A stretch of DNA of 64,000 nt from Pristionchus mayeri (GCA_036245805.1 BTRK01000005.1:3348001-3412000), one strand, 5' to 3'; positions 35,922-46,993 are shown, counted from the first letter of the stretch. Program-made: numbers and translations. Notes: a model not told the origin generated them from the letters alone.

Positions 35922-36016
35922 GAGCAATGGTATGTCTCTCCTCATTTTCCACACTCTCTCGCCGATTAGAGAAAGCGAGAGAGCACGCGAATAGGGGAGA
36001 GGCAGACGATTACTCG
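35922..36016. mobile_element. CT/GA hairpin element
   Basis: GAGCAATGGTATGTCTCTCC ... CACACTCTCTCG with partner arm CGAGAGAGCACGCG ... GGAGAGGCAGACGATTACTC. Confidence 0.5.
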
Positions 36017-36357
36017 GGCGGGTATAAATGGAAAAGAGAAGCGGTTCGTGGCACGGCAATGCGTGCTAGTTGATGCTGACAGTTGCGTAAATTATAGGGG
36101 CACGAAAGCCAGGCATTTGGTGAAGCGCTTCTTGGGGATGCTTGGTCACGAAATGGCAATGTGCTTTTGTGAGAAATATGTTTGGAATTCATTCTGTTAC
36201 GGTGCGAACAGTATCGACGCCTAAACCATTTCTATGGAGAGAAATATAGAAAGTTCGGAATTCTGGTTAGGAGGGACCGGTTCGATTCATTTCGTGGGTT
36301 CGAGTACTTCGCATGGAAAAGCTCTTCCTGATGTGGTATATCGGTGACTAATGCGTT

Positions 36358-36403
36358 TTAACGCGTTAACGCAAGTTAACGCAAGTTAACAAGTTAACGC
36401 GTG
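36358..36403. repeat. Short AAGTTAACGC tandem repeat
   Basis: Several imperfect 10-bp units containing GTTAAC, flanked by AACGCGTT palindromes. Confidence 0.6.
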
Positions 36404-37184
36404 CGTTTTTGAAGAAGTCTAGCATAATGTCATGGTATTGTACCACTTGAGTTAGTCATTAGAGAGGGGAGAATGAGAGTGTCTCATTTCTCTCATTTTC
36501 GTCTAGACCCACCTGTCTAGACGATGTCTCTCCAGTGAAATAGTCTCGACCCGTATGTTCGATAAAGGTGAGCAGAGGACTGTACCAAGTCAGTATAGTA
36601 AGATAACTGATTTGCCTAGGTGATTTTGCGATAGAGCTATAGGCGATAAATGTAGATAAATCATTTGCAAAGTTTCGATCACATTTGCAATAATATTATT
36701 CTGAAATCAACAACTTTCCTACACGAAAATTGGACTGGGAGAGATAAATCAGCGACGAAACGACGTGTGATTGGAGAGGCTGCGTAGGGGATGAGCTTGA
36801 TCGCGTAATAAAAAAAAAGAAATGATCAGAATTCATGCATTTGATTTTGGTTAAGAAAAAAAATGAACTATAAATCGGTTAAAACAATTTTAGGGAAATA
36901 CATTAATTTCCAAATTGAACGGAAGAAAAGGCCACGCGAATGAGAGCACTAAATCAGCAAAGAAACGGAGTTCCCGGGGGGAGAGGCTGCGTATTGGTGT
37001 GAAGGCCGAAAGGAAAGAACACGAGAAAGATAATTACGCGTGTAGTAATAAGTGGGAGTGACCTACTTCATTGACATGGTGATGTTTTTGCTCCGGGCTA
37101 ATTGACTGACGGTTAGTTTCTCGCACATTCGGCATTGCAATCGATGCAGCGCATGAACTTCGGAAAATCGTAGAGAATGCGGCT

Positions 37185-37275
37185 AATGATCTTACTCTCT
37201 CCATTTTACACGCACTCTCGCTCACTCTGACTGACGAGTGAGCACGTAGACTGAAGAGAGTCAGAGCATTGCTCA
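37185..37275. mobile_element. CT/GA hairpin element
   Basis: ATGATCTTACTCTCTCCA ... GCACTCTCGCTCACTC paired with GAGTGAGCACG ... GAAGAGAGTCAGAGCATT. Confidence 0.5.
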
Positions 37276-37653
37276 GCAAACGATACAACACCGAATACTT
37301 CGAAACTATTGTAGATAAGCTCAATTAGATTGTCGGTTTCAGCAAGTTTCAAAATTTCAATTCAATTTAGTTCAATTCATTTACGTCGCAGATGTTGAAA
37401 TAAGTGAAATTTAGCAATTTTGATTTCCCTTCAAAAACAGTTCTTTGAATGTAGCGATTCCATTGTTGTCTCTATTCTCGTAGTTGTTTCCTCTGAGAAC
37501 CTATATGTGAAATTGCATTAGCTTCCAATGATCACCGCTTCGAGAATAGAAATATTCTAAATTGGAGCATTTCAATAGAAATGATTACACGTGAGCCTGT
37601 GAAAGGTGTTGAATGTACAAAGATTTACTGTCCGGCTCATCCGACCATCGAAT

Positions 37654-39842
37654 ATGCACCATTTGCCCTCTCCTCTCCCTAGTCACGACTGGGTCACGAT
37701 CGTTCATCACATCACTGTCGATAGCATTGCCATCATCAGCAACATTCTGCTGCTACTGGCAATCGCACTGAAATCGCCGAAGAGTTTGGGGTGAGTTGTT
37801 GTCGCCCAAGGATAACTTCCACAAGGATTGCATGATATACCGATAGCATTGTCATCAACGAGCAATGGTCTCGCTCTCTCCAAACCTCACACTCTCTCGT
37901 CGGGTAGAGAGACGAAAGAGCTTGCAAATCGAGGAGAGTCAGACCAGTACTCATCATCAATCACTGTAAAAACGAACTGGGTCGTCAGTTCATTTTAAAA
38001 GTCTACTGCGAAATTTGGAGCGTCAATTCCTGAAAAGCCAGCTGGACTGGCATTGAATATACGTAGATTCGATGGCCTCCCTCATGCTATTTTCGACAAC
38101 CTCAAACGTGCAGCCCGCCAAAAGTGCGCTTGCAGATCTTACAAAGTGTTGCTCGTAAATTCAGCGAATGTCGATGTTCTGAGCTCGTTTTCGATGCTTA
38201 TGACAATGACTCGGTGAGTATTCTACAGAAATGGAGATCTACCAACCATATTTCAGAGTCGTCCCGACCTTTCCAGCGCTTGCCTACGTATATATCGGTC
38301 CCTGTGCATTGGTATCTGGTACGTGGTTGTCTGTGTTGGTCAGTGGCCATACAGGGAGATTTCGAGTCATCCCAATACAAGCTAATATATCATGGTATCA
38401 TTTTTTCCAGGAACATTCTGTAATTACCTCTTCACACTACTGATAGCTGCCAGCTCTCAATCGCTGTTTCTCATCGCCCTTTCCTTCTTCTACCGACTCT
38501 ACATACTCGGAAGGTATTTGAGTTCCCAGTGTAGGACAATATCCATAACACATTTTCGAGCCAGTTGCGAGGGCATTATGAGACTGTAATTTTTTTTCAC
38601 ACTAGAATGTTATTTTTTTCTATTTTCAGACAGCCACAGCAAAGCCGTTGTGTGCGCCTGCCTCATCGTTTCCATTCCAAATGTTTTCATACTGGTTACG
38701 TATATTAGAAACAAAATATAAAATATTCAGGTGACCTACTTTCTTGCAATGGACGACTCGGAAATGGTTAGAGAACAACTGAGAGCGCTAAAACCAGAGT
38801 ATGAACGTGGTGGAAGGTGAGATCTAAATTTGCATGGTTCAATAAAATAACTAACAAAGTACTTTCACCCAGGTCATGCGTCCATTTTCAACAAACTCAC
38901 TCTGTTCATGCTTATTGCACTGTCAATGCCCTGTGAACTCACGCTTGTTATCATTTTCTTCGTAAGAAGAAAGGTATTCGTTGCCATTATTATACCATTT
39001 TTGCATTTTTAGGTTAACAGTCAAAATGATTCAAAAGTAAAACACTATTGCACAGTGCGTAGATTTATCGGATGATGATTTTGGTTCAAGATACTATCAA
39101 AATTGATCGAGCATTCAGTCAAGATGAGCGCACGAACGGCGAAAATGCACCGCACTTTGGCAAAGGTATACTTTGGAACTCCATTGTCCATCCTACCGGA
39201 TTAACGAAGAATACAAACAGTACTTCATCCCTATGACAAGGATTATCGAGCACACTCTTTTACGTTGGAATATCGATGAAGATGTTGAGCTCTCTTATTT
39301 AATAATCTCTCCCATTTTTATGGCTATTCAGATCACCCCGAAACTTACAATGAAAAAATAGAAAAATGAAGAGGTCTAGCCATAGTTATAATTAGTATTA
39401 TATCAGGTTCTAACTCTGCAATCTCTTCTTCCAATATTCTTCATTGGATCTGCAGCATGCTATGGACTCTGTCAATTCGACATCGTCTGTTATCCAGTTC
39501 AGGAACATTTCATCGCTGAGGTAAAGAATATAGCTGATAACATGGGGCATAAAAAGTTGAATAAAGGCATAAGCAATTATTTTGTTTACTGCACTGACCA
39601 TCGTCTTAGGAAATTCAAAATCTTTCTGATTTCGAAAACATCCAAAGTTGACGTAATTTCAGGCAGTCTCATTCATTGCAATGTTTTCGCCGATGATAAC
39701 TCTCTACTGCATGCAGCCATACAGAGAGTGAGCAGTTTTCCTCTTTTTTTGCTTTCCTAATATATTTCCTAGTTTCGTGATGAGCATTTTCACTTGCAAA
39801 ATCGTGGAATTGAAATTCCATTCAAGGTATGATGTCTTGTAA
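37654..39842 (+). CDS. Nematode chemoreceptor GPCR, Srd-like
   Basis: Eleven exons give about 303 residues: 37654-37790, 38136-38213, 38257-38318, 38411-38513, 38634-38694, 38731-38809, 38873-38973, 39124-39165, 39407-39520, 39663-39727, 39773-39842. Seven hydrophobic segments appear in order: IISNILLLLAIAL (TM1), SYKVLLVNSANVDVLSS (TM2), YIGPCALV (TM3), then SFFYRLYILG, KAVVCACLIVSIPNVFIL, a late segment with VLTLQSLLPIFFIG, and PMITLYCMQPYR before the tail. The YxVLLxNxxxxD, GPC, SFxYRxYIL and PYR signatures are typical of the SRD/STR superfamily of plasma-membrane odorant receptors in chemosensory neurons. One junction is doubtful: the frame across exons 6-7 needs a weak GTGGAA donor at 38810, whereas the better-looking GTGAGA donor at 38817 would shift frame. 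Intron 1 carries a hairpin MITE. Confidence 0.75.
37859..37952. mobile_element. CT/GA hairpin element in GPCR intron 1
   Basis: GAGCAATGGTCTCGCTCTCTC ends pair imperfectly with GAGGAGAGTCAGACCAGTACTC. The intron also holds about 180 bp of other sequence. Confidence 0.5.
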
Positions 39843-40289
39843 TGATTAAAATAATAAAATAACACACCTCTCCCCCTCATTTTCGGTCGCTCAATCCCTT
39901 TGCGACGGGAAGGGAGAGAAGGAGTGGGCCAAATATCCAATAAGTGACCAAATGTCTTACCTTGCGCCGATACCATTTTTCTCACACTTAGCTTGGTTCT
40001 CTCATGAGAAGCAGAACATTTGCATGACTCCCCACTTTACCCGCTCACTCATTTTAACCTGCGAGCGATGGTGCAAAATTATTAACATCAGACCATTTCC
40101 CGAGAGGCCTAATAATATCTTTATAGTGAAGACTACAAAGCTCAGAGTGTCGCACACCGATCACATTTCCGTCATCTAATATTCTGCTTGTGTATATTCA
40201 ATTTGTCAAAATGAAACAATTCACACATACAATATGTCGATCGTATTAAATCAACTTTCCTTGAATAAATCCATTGTTGGCTCGTTTTG
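39843..40289. other. Intergenic, nothing recognised
   Basis: Contains a degraded CT/GA hairpin arm around 39990-40090; no exons. Confidence 0.4.
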
Positions 40290-40498
40290 GATGTTCTAAA
40301 GAATATCGCGCGAGATCAAAAAATTATCGCTCAGCGGTGCGGATGTTATTAGGTGGTGTTAGCGGAATGAATGCCAGACCACAAGATCAAAACACGTCGG
40401 ACGCCTGCTGCAATATTAGTATTGAAAGTCTGGAAGCAGGAAGTGGAGACGTTACTGGAATTGCGATGACTCATCGACCAGCTTCAAAATACATTTAA
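40290..40498 (+). pseudogene. Orphan C-terminal exon of an Srd-like receptor
   Basis: The frame through YRSAVRMLLGGVSGMN to a Ser/Glu-rich tail ending THRPASKYI and TAA resembles the membrane-exit and cytoplasmic tail of an Srd-type receptor. No upstream exons of that gene precede it. A more damaged copy lies at about 42690-42900. The two copies sit at the same distance upstream of the two Srg/Srv-like genes, so the exon was carried along in a local duplication. Confidence 0.45.
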
Positions 40499-40666
40499 GC
40501 GTTGATGTGCGCGCTTGACTGCAGTACGTCAAAATAATAACATGTTTTGCTATTTAATAAATGCATTTTTGCTTTTTTAGTGCCTAATGAAACCTTCTCA
40601 CGGAATACACTACGATCTTCTTGATAACAAGCATTATCAATTTTATATGATTTGTTGAGAATCGGC

Positions 40667-42133
40667 ATGTTTCCGTCTGATTGGGCCTTTATCGTGTACA
40701 CAATTTATGTGCCCGTTCTCGTCTCACTCTACATTCTCGAGCTTATTGTTATCTACCGAAACAGACGACAATACATCTCAAGTTTCTACAACATTTTCAA
40801 TGTTATGGCAATTGTGGTGAGTTTCGCTTCTTTATTAGAGAGAGTGTAAAATGAACACACCTTGTAGTCTATGCTTTATATTGAATACCAAAGCACTTCA
40901 GGATATCCTTGCTTGCCTGTTTGGAAATTTCATTTTTCGGCTTCCTATGTACTCGATTTCTAACGGCTTTTACAAGCCTATGATGGACGAATCCAAATGG
41001 CTTTCCTTAGTACACACGTTTGTTATTCTAGTTGTTTGTCTTTCATAAAATAATGGAAGAACGAAGAACAAAATAATCGAACAAAGAATTATCTTCAGGT
41101 TCGGCTACTTTCTAAACGCGCTTTCACAAATTCTAGGAGTTTTGATGGCGCTCAATCGATTTACTGCAATTTTCCTTCCAGAAGAACATGATTGGGTTGG
41201 TCTGAGACATGCACTATCAGCAATTTCAATTATAGTTGCACTATCAAGCGATTGCAATCAATTGTGACGATGTAAGCACATTTCTTAGATTTGGCATCGT
41301 TGCAATCTCATCGTGGGAATTATATCATGGCTGCACATGGCACTGGTAACCATAGTCTGCACGGTTCTCGAAACGATTGTGTACATATCGTGTTCGATTC
41401 GTCTGTTATTCTTCTCAATCGCTAGGTAAGTTGTTTGAATACACATGCAGGCGGCACTAGGTCGGATGTGAACTATGACATCATTCCGCCTATGATATAT
41501 AATGGCGGCATGACGACATATTCATCATCCGACCTTGTGCCCTGCAGGCATTCGATGATGGAGCGCAACTTCTTCATTGTCGGTTTCTCCTCGCTGATTT
41601 GCAGTCTTCCCTACTTGGCTGCAATGGTTTGTCAAGGAATATTTCGAAACATTTCCCCCCACAATTTTCACAATATCAGCTACTCTTATTAGTTTTTTTT
41701 TGCGAAATATGGACGTTGACTAATGGCAAGTACGAGAGTGAAGGTCAATAGCTCGAGGTGGAAATATCTCAGAAAAATATGTCAAAATTGAGTTTAGATC
41801 TATTTGTCTCTGCCTCCCACGTACGCGATTGACTCACTCTGCGATTGGCGAGTGTTCGTAATCTACCAACTGCCATGGATCAACGATTTCAAGTGAGTGT
41901 TTTCATGGTGCTATACGCTGTGGCTTTTCATATCCCCGAGATCATTGTGTGATTTTTTCTCTCACGCTCTTTCACATTTTTTTTTGTACATTTTACAACA
42001 AACGTTGTTCAGATACCTCAGCATGGCTCCGATGCTCCTCCTTACCAATAGTTCCATTCGTAGTTCAATCAAAAGGATGTTTTGCAAGAGGCAAACCCCG
42101 CATGGAACTCACTCTCTCACAATAATTCCATGA
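40667..42133 (+). CDS. Nematode chemoreceptor GPCR, Srg/Srv-like
   Basis: Seven exons in consistent phase encode 264 residues: 40667-40816, 40902-41017, 41099-41195, 41289-41425, 41548-41626, 41798-41892, 42013-42133. TM1 is YTIYVPVLVSLYILELIVIY, followed by a RNRRQYISSFYNIF loop typical of Srg/Srv receptors. Later landmarks are FGYFLNALSQILGVLMALNR (TM3 with NRF), IWHRCN, SLICSLPYLAAM and the C-terminal MAPMLLLTNSSIRSSI. Such receptors act in the plasma membrane of sensory neurons. Intron 5 (41426-41547) consists mostly of a MITE whose target duplication repeats the acceptor. Slightly shorter than most family members (usually about 300 or more), so the start may lie upstream. Assignment to Srg versus Srv is uncertain. 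Confidence 0.72.
41453..41541. mobile_element. MITE, GGCACTAGGTCGG family, copy 2, at a splice acceptor
   Basis: GGCACTAGGTCGGATG / CATCCGACCTTGTGCC ends, 89 bp. The flanks are ATGCAGGC (41445-41452) and CTGCAGGC (41542-41549), a 7-of-8 match indicating an 8-bp duplication. The duplicated sequence contains the CAG|G acceptor of intron 5 of the Srg/Srv-like gene, so there is an acceptor on each side of the element. Confidence 0.8.
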
Positions 42134-42409
42134 TAAATGTGATTCTGAAAACCAAAATTGCTTCTCATTTGTTCCAATTCATTTGATATTTTTCATTAAA
42201 GTATGTTTTTTTCCAAGTGTGCGATAAATGTGTAAGAAGATGTAGAGATGATAACCTAGGGAAGGAAAATGATGTTGTACTTGAAGCAACAATTTTGAAT
42301 AACATTCAAGATTTTGATGTCAGGCTGAACGCATAACAAGATAACACAGTGTTTACTTACTTCCTCGCGTGCTGAGGGTGTGAGCAAACATGACTTGCGT
42401 TAAATGAGA

Positions 42410-42700
42410 ATCAAAACGATGCTAGGACAGTAATATGAACGCCATACATCCTCAACAACAAACGACCGCAGTTTGTTACGCATGTTATTCTGCCGGAACT
42501 CATTACTAGGGTTGGCGAGTATTTAAGCAATATCAATCCACGATATATTCGAAAGTCATCGACTGAGAATACCACCCCTATGGAAAAACGCAAATGTGGT
42601 ATACAACCTTTTTTTTTCATTCTCGAACATCCCTCATTGTTCGTGCTAACATTCGATATGAGTACGCAATACCGTGGAAGCTTTATCATCTCTCAGCGAT
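42410..42700. repeat. Local duplication, first copy (promoter-like segment)
   Basis: GCTAGGACAGTAATATGAAC through GGCGAGTATTTAAGCAATAT and the following CGAAAG...ATCGACTG is repeated at 43986-44240 with about 10% change. It contains a TATTTAAG box and may be an upstream region of a receptor gene. Confidence 0.6.
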
Positions 42701-42905
42701 GCGGATGCTATTATGGAATCATGAGCATTAGGATTACAAGGCAGGCCACAAGATTAAAACACGTCGGACACCCCCACCCCGATTATTAGTATTGAAAGTC
42801 TGGAAGCAGGAAGTTGAGACGTTTCTGGAATTGCGATGACTCATCCATGAGCTTCAAAACACCTTTAAGCATTGATATGCGTGCTTGACTACAATACATG
42901 TTCCT
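42690..42905 (+). pseudogene. Second, damaged copy of the Srd-like C-terminal exon
   Basis: Matches 40310-40530 (ATTAGTATTGAAAGTCTGGA and CTGGAATTGCGATGACTCAT) but carries small deletions and stops. Supports a duplication unit that included this exon plus the following Srg/Srv-like gene. Confidence 0.55.
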
Positions 42906-43043
42906 GAAATACTAACATGTTTGACTTCTTCCTAAATCCTTCCTAAATTTTTGGAGACTTCTCATGGAAAACACTACGAAATTCTTGATAACGCACGACA
43001 TTTTATATGATTTGTTGTTTTTGATCGAACATTGAGATTCAGC

Positions 43044-43693
43044 ATGTTTCCTTCTGATTGGGCCTTTATCACATACACTATTCATGTGCCCGTTCTCATC
43101 TCGCTCTACCTTCTCGAGCTTATTGTTATCTACCGACACAGAAACCAATACATCTCATGTTTCTACACAATTTTCAGTGTTATGGCAGTTGTGGTGAGTT
43201 TCGCTTCTGTATATTGGACACCAAAGAACTTCTTATGTACTCGATTTCTAACGGCTTATACAAACCTATGATGGACGAATCCAAATGGCTTCCTTTAGTG
43301 CATACGTTTGTTATGCTATTTGTTGTCTTTACATAAAAATGGAAGAACATTATATTCTTCAGGTTCGGCTACTTTCTAAACGCGCTTTCACAAGTTCTCG
43401 GAGTTTTGATGGCGTATAATCGATTTACTGCAATTTTTCTTCCGCAATCACATGAACGGGTTTGTCTGAAAAAAAACTATCTATAATTACAATTATCGTT
43501 TTAATATCTCGATCAATTGTGATGTTGAAAGCACTTTTCTTAGATTTGGCATCGTTACAATCTCATCGTCGGAATTATATTATGCATTATCTTATCGATG
43601 GTCCCCATCTGGTTTCTCATCTGTCACAAGGTCGAATTATTGGGCAACGATAGAGTTTCGTTCTACATGCTCTTTGTTGAATGGGAGACTCAG
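43044..43693 (+). pseudogene. Truncated Srg/Srv-like receptor, paralogue of 40667
   Basis: Exon 1 (43044-43193) is intact and about 85% like its neighbour (MFPSDWAFITYTIHVPVLIS). The start of exon 2 and its acceptor are deleted: CTTCTTATGTACTCG follows directly where the neighbour has the acceptor plus about 46 coding bases. The third and fourth exons remain recognisable (FGYFLNALSQVLGVLM at about 43363; IWHRYNLIVGIILC at about 43544), and the sequence ends at a donor (43693) followed by a MITE. The last exons are missing. Non-functional as a seven-helix receptor. Confidence 0.75.
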
Positions 43694-43700
43694 GTAAGAT

Positions 43701-43847
43701 GGCACTAGGTCGGATGATCCTCGTCGGATGGTAACCTACTGGATGATGACCAAAAAATGGACTCTTCTGTAGAACTTTTGCAGTAGGTTCCCAGAGTGAA
43801 ATAAAGGAGTAGGTTCCCATCCGACGGCTATCATCCGGCCTAGTGCC
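43701..43847. mobile_element. MITE, GGCACTAGGTCGG family, copy 3, at a splice donor
   Basis: GGCACTAGGTCGGATGATC / ATCATCCGGCCTAGTGCC ends, 147 bp. The flanks GGTAAGAT (43693-43700) and GGTAAGAA (43848-43855) are a 7-of-8 match. The duplicated sequence is the exon-intron junction itself (CAG|GTAAGA), so the donor is now present on both sides. Confidence 0.8.
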
Positions 43848-43985
43848 GGTAAGAAGAGAAGTTGAAAATGAGCAGCATATGACTGAAAACCCGCATTGCA
43901 TCGGCTTCATGTGTTATTTTTGCAATTCAGTGACTCAAGAAATTCAATAAAGATAAGAAACTACGACGTAAATTTTGACTATAGA

Positions 43986-44240
43986 ACGATGCTAGGACAG
44001 TAATATGAACGCCATACCTCCTCAACAACAAACGACCGCAGTGTGTTACGCATGTTATTCTGCCGGAACTCTTTAGTAAGGTTGGCGAGTATTTAAGCAA
44101 TATCAATCCTCCGATTTGTTCGAAAGACATCGACTGTGAATTACACCCCTATTGAAAACAGCAAACGTGGTGTAAATGATTAACCTTTTTTTTCATTCTC
44201 GAGCATCCCTCACATTTTTCGTACCAACATTCGATATGAA
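43986..44240. repeat. Local duplication, second copy
   Basis: Matches 42410-42700 (see that entry), including the GGCGAGTATTTAAGCAATAT segment. It marks the right boundary of the duplicated receptor unit. Confidence 0.6.
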
Positions 44241-44450
44241 TACACCAGTGAAATACCGTGATTTGTTGAGAAAAATAAAATCAATCATCCGTCGTTACCT
44301 ATCTGAATTTAAGTTTTCTCGTGGAAGCTTCCCTAACCTTTCTTCTTCCAGTAGTGTTTCAGTGAGTGAGCAATAATCAGCGCGAGGCAAAGATGAAGGC
44401 ACATCCTAAACCCAGCTTGTTCTGCCAACTAATGATATGCTCTCATCTTT

Positions 44451-44540
44451 AGAGAAATCACTCTCTTCAGTTTGCACGCTCTCTCGCAAGTCAAAGAGAC
44501 GAGATAGCGTGCAAACTGAAGATAGTTAGACGATTGCTCC
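44451..44540. mobile_element. CT/GA hairpin element
   Basis: TCTCTTCAGTTTGCACGCTC arm and partner AGCGTGCAAACTGAAGATAG, loop about 20 bp; the right end reads ACGATTGCTCC, as in related copies. Confidence 0.7.
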
Positions 44541-44626
44541 ATCTTTGCTAGATAGTCATCTTCCTCCGTAACCAACGTAAAGAAGGATGACATCGCAAGG
44601 AAGAGTCTCTCCATTTTGCGGACTCT

Positions 44627-44676
44627 CTCGTCATTCCGCGTATTCTATGCCGAAATAGAATACGCGGAATGACGAG
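44627..44676. repeat. Perfect 22-bp stem hairpin
   Basis: CTCGTCATTCCGCGTATTC... on the left is exactly mirrored over 22 bp around the six-base loop GCCGAA. It begins inside a CT/GA arm (TCTCTCCATTTTGCGGAC), as if the distal half of a family member had been rewritten into a perfect inverted copy. Confidence 0.85.
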
Positions 44677-44679
44677 AAG

Positions 44680-46456
44680 CCACATCATGCAAACATTCCC
44701 TAGGATGTGCTCGCATCTTTGTTGGATAGTGGTACTTCGTAACCAAGGTAAGCAAGGGATGGCTTCAAACGAATTGATCTCTTACTTCTGCGTGCGGCCT
44801 CTTCGGTCAGATGGAGGAACGAACATGAAGGATGAAGATGCATTGCATGATATACGATCCCTAGGATGTGCTCTCATCTTAGTTTGCTAGTCACCCTTCA
44901 TTACCGAGGGAACGCAAGAAATGATATCTCTATTCTGAGTGCTATCTTACCGGTTAGGCAGAGAGATACAACGCAAAACTAATTAGTCATTTAGTCATTT
45001 CTTACTAAGCCATGCCCACCGGAAACCCACCCCCCTACTTGCCCAGTCCCCCTCTTCCCGTTGATAGTGAGTGGGCATGCTGATGTATCCATGCTTCCTG
45101 ATAATACGTGAGTATACGCACCACTGTCCCGCATACTTTTACTTAAAGATGAGCACAATAATTATTACATAAGTAATTTAATTTTTCTTATTGACATCAT
45201 CATTGTTCTCCCAATCTGAAAATCGTTTTGTTTCCAGCCCGGTGCGGCCCGTATGAATGGCAAGGAGAGACATATAAATCAATGTAAGCAATAAACCTTT
45301 TCACTTGATACATTTCGGATTAGTTATTCCGTCGCATGCCAGAAAATGTAGGTCTATCGTAGGGGAACAAAACAATATTTTTTATCCATTCACTACAATT
45401 ACTCTTCAAAGGAGGAATAACGGCAAAAATTTTTTAAAAAATGACCCTTTTATTCCAAGCGGCTAATTTTCCTAGACGATACGAGATTCTGAAATTTATG
45501 AGTTGTATCTATGCTATGAACTGAATTATCGCAACTTTACTTAATGCCAGAAATGAACATCATATCTTAGGGTACTAGTGAGATAGCATGAGAGGCGAGA
45601 CAGTGATCCTCACACCTCTCTATCTTTCCCTGTAGAGCACCATACCTTTTCCCCTCTGGCAGTCATCGCGCGGCGGGGGGAGCGCTAATAGGAGGGGGGG
45701 GGGAGACGAGAGAGTCGGACTCTTTCAACGAGAGACCCTTTAGAATATTTCTGCCTGTGGCCCGCTGGCATGTTTCAACCAAGATGAATTTTTAACTATT
45801 TTGTACTGTCGAGGTCGCCAATTTAGATTCATAATTTATTACAATAACATAATAAAAATTGTGGACAACAGAATGCAATACCTAATGACGTTCCATCAAA
45901 GCCTCTTCACATAGTGCACAATATTCCTTTCAACGCGAAGTGTGAAGGAAGCGAATTTGTCTGTCTTTTCCCAAAAGCACAGCGCTACATTCTTATTTAA
46001 TTGGTTTTGCCACGAAAAGGAACGAACTTTTTGTTTTCGTTTTCCCGTTTTTTAACTTCATTATGTTACGCTTCTGTTTTTGTTTTTCTTTTTGCTTTAA
46101 ATTTTCAACTAACGCATAATAGTCTCGATCACGATTAGGCTTTTTGGGATGTTCGTTTTTTTTTTACTTTTGTGAAATTGCTGTAAATTTATAACGTTTC
46201 ATGCACGTATTCACTTCCCGTTTCATATTCTCATGTTTTATACGTACTCCCGCTTTTGTTTAAACCTCACGCGCGCTTGACTCCCCTTCCACCTCGCCTT
46301 CGCAATCACTCTCTTCCTTTACGTTTGCTCCAAGCTAGTGACCGTTGTTTCTCCATTTTGTATTCGTCGTTGCCCTCTTTTTTTATATAAACTCCACGTT
46401 TTCCCGTATTTAACGCAAGGCAGGTACACAGGACAAGTCTTTGGGACAAGTCGTTG
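44680..46456. other. Intergenic, no gene recognised
   Basis: A short exon-like stretch with good splice signals (TTTCCAG at about 45238 and GTAAGC at about 45284) could not be joined to anything. CATGCCCAC / GTGGGCATG inverted repeat at about 45011-45080. Long T-rich region 45980-46400. Confidence 0.35.
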
Positions 46457-46834
46457 CAATGCTTCATCTTGCGACCCATGCAATAAAAACAAAGACCAGA
46501 TGTAAGAACGGATTAATGACTGATAAAATCAAGATACGGGTTTAAAAGAAGTAGGATTGAGATCAAGCATTAGAAATGCAAAAGATATGTACATTGATTG
46601 TCGGAGCAGATCTAACTATAATCTCGCAGATCACTCCTCGTGAACTGATAGGGATACTAGAGCCAATTTTTAAATTGTACAGCGATGTATGCTCCACCAG
46701 GACTTCTTTCGGATAGTTATTTGTTATGGAATGTGTAGGGGCGCAGCTGGTGAAAACATTGTTTATTAATATTGTTGCATCTTCGCTGCATGTTAGCCTC
46801 TTTTTTGTTTCATAGGTCGCAAGATGAAGCATTG
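46457..46834. repeat. Short-arm inverted repeat element
   Basis: CAATGCTTCATCTTGCGACC and its exact complement GGTCGCAAGATGAAGCATTG bound a 338-bp interior without a recognisable gene; outside these 20 bp the similarity is weak. Confidence 0.55.
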
Positions 46835-46917
46835 TAACTGTGTAAAACATAGAAATCAGCGAAATACAGTCATATAAGAAGTCAAATAGATGTGGAAAAC
46901 ATAGGCAAAATATGTCT

Positions 46918-46993
46918 CATCTATTGGGAGTTGAACCCCTGACATTCTGCAAAAAGCGGGGACGCGGTACCGACTGAGCCATTCGAGGTGATG
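46918..46993 (-). tRNA. tRNA-like sequence, probably pseudogene
   Basis: On the minus strand TGGCTCAGTCGGTA resembles an A box and GGGTTCAACTCCC a B box / T-arm at about the expected distance. The acceptor and anticodon stems do not pair convincingly (anticodon region CTTTTTGC), so it is more likely a tRNA relic or SINE head than a working tRNA. Confidence 0.3.

Larger units (their letters stand above)
27013..37653. other. Gene-poor region with many hairpin elements
   Basis: No multi-exon gene could be assembled in 10.6 kb on either strand. ORFs up to 127 codons exist but have no signal peptide, domain or conserved-looking splice structure. Recurrent features are CT/GA hairpins (listed separately), GA-rich tracts, and degraded hairpin arms (around 30310-30370, 31080-31120, 35265-35300 and 35765-35820). 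Genes with unfamiliar exons or non-coding RNAs could be missed. Confidence 0.4.
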
